Positions 1-5,004 of a stretch of 5,524 bases of DNA are shown one piece after another; the first letter of the stretch is position 1; each line of letters begins with the position of its first letter. The stretch is from Bacteroidia bacterium (GTDB lineage: Bacteria; Bacteroidota; Bacteroidia; Bacteroidales; CAJPTX01): positions 1 through 5,524 of the forward strand of contig CAJPTV010000125.1 of the NCBI GenBank assembly GCA_905373665.1. The letters are read 5' to 3'. A program made the position numbers and the translations under genes. A model generated the notes under the pieces. It made no database searches, had not been told where the DNA came from, and worked only from the letters and a program-made list of their open reading frames with translations.

Positions 1-1370
1 ACGGCAATAGCCGCCTCAAGGAGAAGACCCCCGAGGGCGGGAAGGACGAGAATGTCTTTGATATACAACAGGGGGTGAGTATTCTGCTTCTAATCAGACG
101 TAAAGAAGGAAGTAAGCGAGCAGCGCAGTTGCACTACACCGAGCTCTATGGTTTACGAAAGGAGAAGTTCGCAGCCCTGCAAAAGCTATCACTACAGAGC
201 GCCGCATGGAAGACCTTGACCCCGAAAGCCCCTTATCATTTCTTTGTGCCGAAAGACTTTACTGGGGAACGGAAATACAAAACGGGTTTTGCATTAGTGG
301 AATTGTTCGTAGAACGCTCGATAGGTATAAAGACCTCAAAGGACTGGTTTGTCACCTCTTTCAAAAAGGCGGAGTGTGTTGAGAAACGAGACCTAGCACT
401 GAAGAGTACTCCACTGGAGTATAGAACGCAATTCCACTTAGGAAAAGATGTAAAAGATTGGAAAGTTGAGCGAGTGCTGCAAGATGTGGTTGAGAATGAA
501 ATGAAGGCTTGTGGTGTCGTTGTGCCGTATAGTTATCGTCCGTACGATGTTCGTTATATCTATTACACAGGACGAACGAATGGAATGATAGCACGCCCTC
601 GTTTTCAGTTTTTAGCCTCGTTATTACACCCTTGTAATTTTGCTTTGTGTGCGACGCGTATGCTCGGAAAGGGGCAATACTGCCATAGTTTCTTAGCCAA
701 CTCGGTCATAGATCTACACCTTGTTTCTGACACCTACGCCTTCCCTCTCTATCGCCTCCCCGCGGGGTGGAACTACACTCCTGCCGAGCTCGCTGCAGGT
801 AAGACGAGCGCAGGCGAGCCGATCCCCCTCGAGCTGAATATGCGCCCCGAGGTGCTTGCAAAGATTAGCGAGGCGGTGGGCGAGCCCGTCTCGGGCGAGG
901 AGGTCTTTGATTATGTCTACGGCGTGCTGCACGACCCCGACTACCGCGTCAAATACTTCGAGTTTCTTAAGATAGACTATCCACGTATACCCTACCCGCA
1001 AAACCGAGCAGAATACCGCTTATTTATCGAATGTGGGGCAAGGTTGCGTCGCCTGCACCTGATGGATGAATCGCTCGAGCTGCCCCAAGTGGCTACCTTC
1101 GAGGTGGCGGGGAGTAACGAGGTGACCACTGTCCGTTACGAAGAAACCCCTCTGGGTGAAAGAGACGTCCTTGACGCGAACGCCCCTGAAGGGCGGGTCT
1201 GGATTAACGACACGCAGTATTTCGCCCATGTTCCCCTCCGCGTGTGGGATCATTACGTGGGGGCATATCAGCCTGCGCGCCTCTGGTTGCAGAAGCGTGT
1301 GGGGCGCACCCTAGACTTTGACGACGTCCGTTGGTATTTGCGGATGGTGGCAACGATAGCGGAAGCCTAG
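1..1370 (+). CDS. Type ISP restriction-modification enzyme, C-terminal part (5' end outside window)
   Basis: This is the carboxyl part of a single-chain ATP-dependent restriction-modification enzyme of the LlaGI/LlaBIII (Type ISP) family, in which nuclease, helicase, adenine methyltransferase and target recognition lie in one long polypeptide. The frame is open from the left edge (first full codon at 3), so a GTG at 75 is not the start; the 24 codons before it end in ENVFDIQQG, a family signature that follows the methyltransferase domain. Then come the family's APYHFFVPKDF (about residue 76 of the fragment), the SYRPYDVRYIYY block (about 175-187), FPLYRLP (about 247) and the strongly conserved FDYVYGVLHDPDYR...FLKIDYPRIPYP block (about 300-335) of the Type ISP C-terminal specificity domain. 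Visible length is 455 residues; the nuclease, helicase and methyltransferase motifs lie upstream of the window. Bases of about 241-720 are AT-richer than the flanks. Family assignment is firm; recognition sequence cannot be read from it. Confidence 0.93.
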   Translation, partial: GNSRLKEKTPEGGKDENVFDIQQGVSILLLIRRKEGSKRAAQLHYTELYGLRKEKFAALQKLSLQSAAWKTLTPKAPYHFFVPKDFTGERKYKTGFALVELFVERSIGIKTSKDWFVTSFKKAECVEKRDLALKSTPLEYRTQFHLGKDVKDWKVERVLQDVVENEMKACGVVVPYSYRPYDVRYIYYTGRTNGMIARPRFQFLASLLHPCNFALCATRMLGKGQYCHSFLANSVIDLHLVSDTYAFPLYRLPAGWNYTPAELAAGKTSAGEPIPLELNMRPEVLAKISEAVGEPVSGEEVFDYVYGVLHDPDYRVKYFEFLKIDYPRIPYPQNRAEYRLFIECGARLRRLHLMDESLELPQVATFEVAGSNEVTTVRYEETPLGERDVLDANAPEGRVWINDTQYFAHVPLRVWDHYVGAYQPARLWLQKRVGRTLDFDDVRWYLRMVATIAEA

Positions 1371-1384
1371 GGGCTGCGCGTGCT

Positions 1385-1420
1385 CTTAGTCTTCTCCTTA
1401 GTCTTCTCTTTGGCCTTCTC
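1385..1420. repeat. 12-bp tandem repeat between convergent genes
   Basis: CTTAGTCTTCTC occurs twice without a gap (1385-1396 and 1397-1408), and a third, 9-of-12 matching copy TTTGGCCTTCTC fills 1409-1420, ending exactly at the base before the aroB stop codon. The repeat occupies most of the 50-base gap between the Type ISP gene and aroB, which converge here. Read on the minus strand it is in frame with aroB and would code a Lys/Glu-rich peptide. No clear stem-loop with a T run is visible in this gap, so no intrinsic terminator is called for either gene. Confidence 0.85.
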
Positions 1421-2443
1421 CTACCCTTCCTTGATAAACGCCTTTAGCTCGTCGAGGGCGATATCTACGATCTCCGTCTTACCGATCGATCGGGGGAGGA
1501 TAAAATGGATATTACCCGCAGAACGCTTCTTATCGCGCTTCATCGCTTCGAATATTACCCAAGGGAGTGTCTTTGTACCAGTAGGCAACCCAAAGCGCGT
1601 TAAAAGCCCCTCTAAGGCGTTGAGCACGTCTGGAGAGCAGAGCCCCTTGTGTACGGCTAGGCGTGTGGCGAAGCACATCCCTATGGCTACGGCATAACCG
1701 TGGTGTAGCCCCGTTACGGCCTCTACGGCATGTCCCCAGGTATGCCCAAAGTTGAGGGTGCGGCGTATGCTTCGGTCAAAGACGTCGGCTTCGATAAACT
1801 CCTTCTTGATGCGGATGGACCATGGGATGATGGTCTGGAGTGCTTCGCGGCGTAGCGAGAGTATCTCCTCGGCGTGTGCGGCAAAGTAGTCAAACTGCTC
1901 GCGGTCGGAAATCATACAGTGCTTGATCATCTCGGCGACGCCGCCGCGGATCTCCTCAATAGGGAGGCTCGCTAAGACGCTGTAGTCACAGACGATTGCC
2001 TCGGGTTGGTAGATCGTCCCGATGATGTTTTTGAAGCCATCTAAGTTTACGGCATTTTTCCCCCCGATGGAGGCGTCTACTTGGGCTAAAAGGGTTGTGG
2101 GGACGAGGATGAGCGATACCCCGCGGAGATAGGTTGCAGCGACAAAGCCCGTCAGGTCTGTAATGACCCCACCGCCGATGCCAACCAGTACCGTGTCGCG
2201 ATCGATACCGTTGTTTTGTAACCAGCGATAGACCTCGGCCGCTTGGCGCATGCTCTTACTGTGCTCGCCAGGGGTGACCGAATAGACCAGCGTTTTGGGA
2301 AGGCGCTCCTTGAAGCGAGGATAGACCTCGGCATCTACGATCAGTACGGCGCGACGTCCGCCTAAGAGTTCGCCTACCAGCTCGAGACTGGCGTCGGTAT
2401 AGATGGTCGTGTTGACTTCGTTACCCAATTGCATTGTTTCCAT
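1421..2443 (-). CDS. aroB: 3-dehydroquinate synthase
   Basis: AroB converts 3-deoxy-D-arabino-heptulosonate 7-phosphate to 3-dehydroquinate, the second step of the shikimate pathway, in the cytoplasm using NAD+ and a divalent metal. The 340-residue protein is complete and near the usual family length (about 340-360). Visible signatures are PGEHSKS (58-64, substrate/NAD region), the NAD-binding GIGGGVITDLTGFVAATY (88-105), RGV..ILVPTTLLAQVDASIGGKNAVN (107-133), and the three expected metal ligands: E171 in GGVAEMIKH, H234 in LNFGHTWGHAVE and H248 in HHGYAVAIGM. Lysines equivalent to the catalytic ones (K129, K174) are present. The ATG at 2443 is chosen because AGGAG lies 8 bases before it and a TACCTTTG box lies just upstream; an in-frame ATG three codons later is the alternative. 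It is divergent from the DUF4271 gene and convergent with the left Type ISP gene, so it stands as a single-gene unit. No shikimate neighbours are seen. Confidence 0.98.
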   Translation of the reverse strand: METMQLGNEVNTTIYTDASLELVGELLGGRRAVLIVDAEVYPRFKERLPKTLVYSVTPGEHSKSMRQAAEVYRWLQNNGIDRDTVLVGIGGGVITDLTGFVAATYLRGVSLILVPTTLLAQVDASIGGKNAVNLDGFKNIIGTIYQPEAIVCDYSVLASLPIEEIRGGVAEMIKHCMISDREQFDYFAAHAEEILSLRREALQTIIPWSIRIKKEFIEADVFDRSIRRTLNFGHTWGHAVEAVTGLHHGYAVAIGMCFATRLAVHKGLCSPDVLNALEGLLTRFGLPTGTKTLPWVIFEAMKRDKKRSAGNIHFILPRSIGKTEIVDIALDELKAFIKEG

Positions 2444-2451
2444 TTACCACG

Positions 2452-2456
2452 CTCCT
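2452..2456 (-). promoter_or_regulatory. Ribosome binding site of aroB
   Basis: On the minus strand AGGAG stands 8 bases before the ATG at 2443. None of the other gene starts in this window has so clear a Shine-Dalgarno match, as is common in Bacteroidetes. It favours the ATG at 2443 over the one at 2434. Confidence 0.65.
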
Positions 2457-2467
2457 GTTGTTTCAAA

Positions 2468-2500
2468 CAAAGGTAGTATTTCCCTCAATTGCCGCGCCAA
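2468..2500 (-). promoter_or_regulatory. aroB promoter, Bacteroidetes type
   Basis: The minus strand has TACCTTTG (2475-2468), a perfect match to the Bacteroidetes -7 consensus TAnnTTTG, preceded 22 bases upstream by TTG (2500-2498) as a candidate -33 element. The expected transcript would start a few bases further on, giving a leader of roughly 20 bases that includes AGGAG. Its -33 side overlaps the region needed by the opposite promoter. Called from consensus only. Confidence 0.6.
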
Positions 2501-2512
2501 GTGTTACCTTTG
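2479..2512 (+). promoter_or_regulatory. Promoter of the DUF4271-hemD-rnpA-yidD unit, Bacteroidetes type
   Basis: TACCTTTG at 2505-2512 is a perfect TAnnTTTG -7 box. The -33 side is weak: TTTC at 2479-2482 lies 22 bases upstream where TTTG would be expected. The box ends only 8 bases before the ATG at 2521, so a transcript from it would have an almost absent leader if that ATG is used, or about 65-70 bases if the later in-frame ATG at 2584 is used. Confidence 0.5.
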
Positions 2513-2520
2513 CCCTCGCC

Positions 2521-3369
2521 ATGGTTACCGAGGACTCGCTACAGATTGCCCCACGCACCTTCCCGAAGGTGTCGTTAGACTCTATGTACACGTGGCTGGT
2601 TTATCCGCGAGATACGGCTGTGGTAGAAAAGAGTGTCCGTAAGGTTGAGCCTTTTTCGCCTCCCCTCCTTGCGCGTACGTGGGCAGAGAAGCAGTATCAA
2701 GCCTTGCCACCGCCCGAGTCGTTAAGCTCAGTAAAGCTTTCAAACGTCGTACTCCTATCCTTTCTCATTGTGGCGACACTCCTTGCGGTGCTGATCCGCT
2801 TGCGCTTCTGGAAGTATTATAACGATTACATCAAGGTGCTCTTTCACCCGCGCTCGGTCTTTCGCCTTTGGGAGGTAGAGGGACCACACCTCCTGCAGTT
2901 TCACATTGTGGCGGATGCCGTGGTGCTCATTTCGCTCTCTGCCATTCTTTGGGCGGGAGCGCGTGTACTGTTCCCTGAGCTTACGAATCTCTCTTGGGGT
3001 TTTCCACTCTTCTTTGCCGTCTTTACGGTGTACTATTTCTACCGTTATGGTTTAGTCTATCTGGGGACACACCTCCTCGCACAGCCAGCGGTGGGGGCAA
3101 ACCTTTGGCGGCAGTATACTTACGTCCATCGTCTACTTTGGCCGCTCTATCTTGCGGTGGCTTACTGGGCACTTTTCGGCTCACAGCCGTTGGCGCTTAT
3201 CTTTTCCTACTTCGGTCTTGCCCTTTACGGTGTGACTACGGTTTATGCAATTGTGCGTTTGTTCTTAACATTCTTTTATTTCCGTCATAATCTGTTCTTC
3301 TACTTTTTGTACCTTTGTGCCCTAGAAATAGCCCCGCCCTTGGCGGCAATTCGTTGGTGGTATCTATAG
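2521..3369 (+). CDS. DUF4271 domain integral membrane protein
   Basis: A 282-residue membrane protein of unknown biochemical function, recognised as the Bacteroidetes DUF4271 family by its C-terminal segments and the hallmark ending FYFLYLCALEIAPPL (about 259-273). The first 70 or so residues are polar and proline-containing without a signal peptide, followed by hydrophobic segments at about 74-93, 128-150, 161-182, 204-219, 225-250 and 258-277, so six membrane spans are likely. Aromatic and arginine residues are frequent between spans, for example FFYFRHN (about 251-257). The ATG at 2521 is preferred: the frame stays open to an ATG at 2434, but that start would overlap the divergent aroB start and precede the promoter box; the ATG at 2584 is another possibility. 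hemD follows 19 bases after the stop. The link to hemD, rnpA and yidD is a conserved neighbourhood in Bacteroidales as I recall it, but gives no firm role. Confidence 0.85.
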   Translation: MVTEDSLQIAPRTFPKVSLDSMYTWLVYPRDTAVVEKSVRKVEPFSPPLLARTWAEKQYQALPPPESLSSVKLSNVVLLSFLIVATLLAVLIRLRFWKYYNDYIKVLFHPRSVFRLWEVEGPHLLQFHIVADAVVLISLSAILWAGARVLFPELTNLSWGFPLFFAVFTVYYFYRYGLVYLGTHLLAQPAVGANLWRQYTYVHRLLWPLYLAVAYWALFGSQPLALIFSYFGLALYGVTTVYAIVRLFLTFFYFRHNLFFYFLYLCALEIAPPLAAIRWWYL

Positions 3370-3388
3370 CGTGAACCCTTTTTTCGTC

Positions 3389-4180
3389 ATGGCTAAAACG
3401 ACTGCAAGCCCCGAGCCCCGTATCAACAGAATCTTGGTCTCTCAACCCAAGCCTCCGATTGCGAATTCTGCGTTTGAGGTGCTCGCCAAGAAGGTGGGTG
3501 TGGAACTTGTCTTCCAACCCTTTATCCATGTCGAGGAGGTCTCGGCCAATGATTTCCGTAAGCAACGTATCGACCTTGCGAAGTTCCCCGCGGTGATCTT
3601 TACGGGGCGTAAGGCGATAGAACACTATTTCCGTATCGCAAGGGAAGTGCGCTTTAATGTGCCCGACGAGCTGCGCTACTTCTGCCTCTCTAAGACGGTG
3701 GCAGACTATCTGCAGAACTTCATTACCTATCGTAAGCGAAAGATCTTCTTCCCTGAGGACGGGACGCTTGAGTCGATGATTAAGCAGATGGAGCGCCACA
3801 AGGAAGATAAGTTCCTTTTTCCCGTCTCTGACGTAGCGACCCCCGAGGTGCCCCGTGAGCTTAAGAAGGCGGGCATCAAGTTCTCTAAGACGATCCTCTA
3901 TCGTACGGTCTCTACAGACTTGCAGCACATCGATATCAGTTCCTTTGACATGCTCGTCTTCTACTCCCCGCAAGGAGTGAAGTCTCTCAAGGAGAACTTC
4001 CCCGACTTTGAACAGGGGAGTGTCTGCATCGCGGCCTTTGGTAAAAACACGCACCGTGCGGTAAAGAGCCACGGATTGGTGCTCAACGTACCCGCCCCCA
4101 CAGCGACGTGTAAGAGTATGACCGAGGCTTTGGATCTCTTCCTTACCGAGCGTAACCAGCCTGAACAGAGCGCTGAGTAA
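3389..4180 (+). CDS. hemD: Uroporphyrinogen-III synthase
   Basis: HemD closes and isomerises hydroxymethylbilane to uroporphyrinogen III, the branch point to heme, siroheme and corrinoids, in the cytoplasm. The 263-residue product matches the Bacteroidetes form: RILVSQPKP near the N-terminus (14-22), FRPFI-like FQPFIHVEEVSANDFR (42-57), AVIFTGRKAIEHYF (68-81), YRKRKIFF (114-121), LFPVSDVA (143-150), VFYSPQGVKSLKENFPDF (190-207) and IAAFGKNTHRAVKSHGL (214-230). The family is poorly conserved in sequence and has few invariant residues, so the call rests on these blocks and the two-lobe layout. I prefer the ATG at 3389, where the protein begins a few residues before the conserved strand; a GTG at 3371 would add six residues. 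The gene sits 19 bases after the DUF4271 gene and its TAA overlaps the rnpA ATG (TAATG). No other tetrapyrrole gene is in the window. Confidence 0.93.
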   Translation: MAKTTASPEPRINRILVSQPKPPIANSAFEVLAKKVGVELVFQPFIHVEEVSANDFRKQRIDLAKFPAVIFTGRKAIEHYFRIAREVRFNVPDELRYFCLSKTVADYLQNFITYRKRKIFFPEDGTLESMIKQMERHKEDKFLFPVSDVATPEVPRELKKAGIKFSKTILYRTVSTDLQHIDISSFDMLVFYSPQGVKSLKENFPDFEQGSVCIAAFGKNTHRAVKSHGLVLNVPAPTATCKSMTEALDLFLTERNQPEQSAE

Positions 4181-4644
4181 TGCTCCCCACTGAGCAAGAA
4201 CGAACTCTTTTAAGCGACGGCGGTGCGTCCTCCGTCGCTTCTTTTTCATTCCCCCGTCACGAACGTTTACACCTCAAGCGAGAGGTAGATGCGCTGTTTG
4301 CCGAAGGGCGACGTGCCTTTGTCTTTCCTTATCGCCTAACGTACCGTATCATTGCAGCACCTGCGGGAGAGGGCGGCGTGGCGATGATGCCCATTGTCCC
4401 CAAACGTCTTTTTAAGCACGCCGTGGATCGGAATCGGAATAAGCGGCGACTCCGGGCAGCCTTTCGTCTTCAAGTGGGGGCATTGCGTGAGCTTGCACGC
4501 CAACGCCAAGTGAGGGTGCACCTTGCTTTTCTTTTGATAGCGCACGAGGAGGTCGAGTATGCGCGTCTGCATGCTTCGGTAGGGCGCTTGCTAGGGCAGG
4601 TAGCGAAAGAGGTGCAAAGGGGGGCGAGAGGCGACGCCCTGTAA
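4180..4644 (+). CDS. rnpA: Ribonuclease P protein component
   Basis: RnpA is the small basic protein that binds the RNase P RNA and the 5' leader of precursor tRNAs during 5' end maturation. The 154-residue frame contains the family's N-terminal block FSFPRHERLHLKREVDALF (22-40), an aromatic substrate-binding segment FVFPYRLTYRI (47-57) and the RNR signature region VPKRLFKHAVDRNRNKRRLR (73-92) with R84-N85-R86. The usual protein is about 110-135 residues; here about 20 extra residues (MLPTEQERTLLSDGGASSVA) precede the conserved fold and roughly 35 follow the core, ending in a basic tail. No ATG, GTG or TTG lies in frame between 4180 and the conserved block, so the ATG that overlaps the hemD stop is the only usual start and suggests translational coupling. 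The extra N-terminal codons include a strong hairpin at 4212-4240. yidD follows 28 bases later, the classic bacterial partner order. Confidence 0.95.
   Translation: MLPTEQERTLLSDGGASSVASFSFPRHERLHLKREVDALFAEGRRAFVFPYRLTYRIIAAPAGEGGVAMMPIVPKRLFKHAVDRNRNKRRLRAAFRLQVGALRELARQRQVRVHLAFLLIAHEEVEYARLHASVGRLLGQVAKEVQRGARGDAL
4212..4246 (+). terminator. Terminator-like hairpin inside the start of rnpA
   Basis: AAGCGACGG (4212-4220) and CCGTCGCTT (4232-4240) are perfect 9-bp inverted arms around an 11-base loop; two more GC pairs can form inside after one mismatch, leaving a 5-base loop. CTTTTTC follows directly (4241-4247). Shape and tail resemble a Rho-independent terminator, placed 32 bases after the hemD stop but within the rnpA reading frame. 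It may end part of the hemD transcripts, or act as an attenuator or processing site for rnpA. The structure is seen; the function is inferred. Confidence 0.5.
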
Positions 4645-4672
4645 TTTGCCACAACAAACCTCGCTAACGTGA

Positions 4673-4924
4673 ATGAAGCGTTTAACGAACCTGTTCTCTC
4701 TTCTCCGTCGTGGGGCAGTCTTCCTGCTTGTCTTTCCGATTCGTCTTTACCAGTGGTTTATTTCCCCGCTGCTGCCCCCGTCGTGTAGGTTTACGCCGTC
4801 GTGTTCGGTCTACTGTGTGGAGGCTATTCGCAAGCATGGACCTCTCTACGGCTTAGCTTTGTGTGTCTGGCGTTTGCTGCGGTGTAACCCGTGGGGGGGG
4901 CATGGTGACGACCCTGTGCCGTAG
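4673..4924 (+). CDS. yidD: Membrane protein insertion efficiency factor YidD
   Basis: YidD is a small membrane-associated protein thought to help the YidC insertase place inner membrane proteins. The 83-residue product is complete and of normal length. It has a hydrophobic, amphipathic N-terminal segment (about 14-34, FLLVFPIRLYQWFISPLLPP), the invariant cysteine motif SCRFTPSCSVY (37-47; C38 and C44), EAIRKHGPLYGL (50-61), and the C-terminal RCNPWGGHGDDPVP (70-83) that matches the family's HPWGGxGxDPVP ending. rnpA lies 28 bases upstream in the same direction, the near-universal rnpA-yidD pairing (usually followed elsewhere by yidC, which is not present here). The PWGG motif is written with eight consecutive G (4893-4900). 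No convincing intrinsic terminator follows the stop. Confidence 0.97.
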   Translation: MKRLTNLFSLLRRGAVFLLVFPIRLYQWFISPLLPPSCRFTPSCSVYCVEAIRKHGPLYGLALCVWRLLRCNPWGGHGDDPVP

Positions 4925-4977
4925 GCGTTAAGGGCGAGTTGCCCCCGTACTAACGGAAGGGCAAGGTGTGGCTTTCC

Positions 4978-4985
4978 TATCTTTG
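4978..4985 (+). promoter_or_regulatory. -7 box of the right Type ISP gene
   Basis: TATCTTTG is a perfect Bacteroidetes -7 element (TAnnTTTG), 19 bases before the ATG at 5005. No TTG is found 19-23 bases upstream, so the -33 side is weak. It suggests that the Type ISP gene has its own promoter rather than only being read through from yidD, and supports the ATG at 5005 over a GTG at 4966. Confidence 0.5.
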
Positions 4986-5004
4986 TCCTACCAAAAACGC
5001 CTCT

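Noticed and set aside
75..77. GTG as the start of the left Type ISP gene
   Set aside because: The frame is open to the left edge and the upstream codons end in ENVFDIQQG, which belongs to the family; this is an internal codon.
1380..1697. Plus-strand open frame of 105 codons opposite the aroB 3' end
   Set aside because: Antisense to the well-supported aroB C-terminus, partly made from the tandem repeat, with no family features.
2434..2520. Extended start of the DUF4271 gene at 2434
   Set aside because: It would overlap the first codons of divergent aroB, run through both promoter boxes and add sequence that looks like translated intergenic DNA.
3310..3317. TACCTTTG within the DUF4271 gene, a possible hemD promoter
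   Set aside because: It matches TAnnTTTG but has no -33 partner at the right distance and is explained by the conserved LYLCAL codons; tight gene spacing makes a separate promoter unnecessary.
3236..4249. A 337-codon open frame on the minus strand opposite hemD
   Set aside because: It lies wholly antisense to hemD and parts of its neighbours, has no recognisable domain, and its Arg/His/Leu-rich make-up is typical of a reverse-complement shadow; hemD on the other strand has clear family blocks.
4932..4944. GGGC-GAGTT-GCCC as a terminator after yidD
   Set aside because: Only a 4-bp stem and no T run follows; too weak to call.
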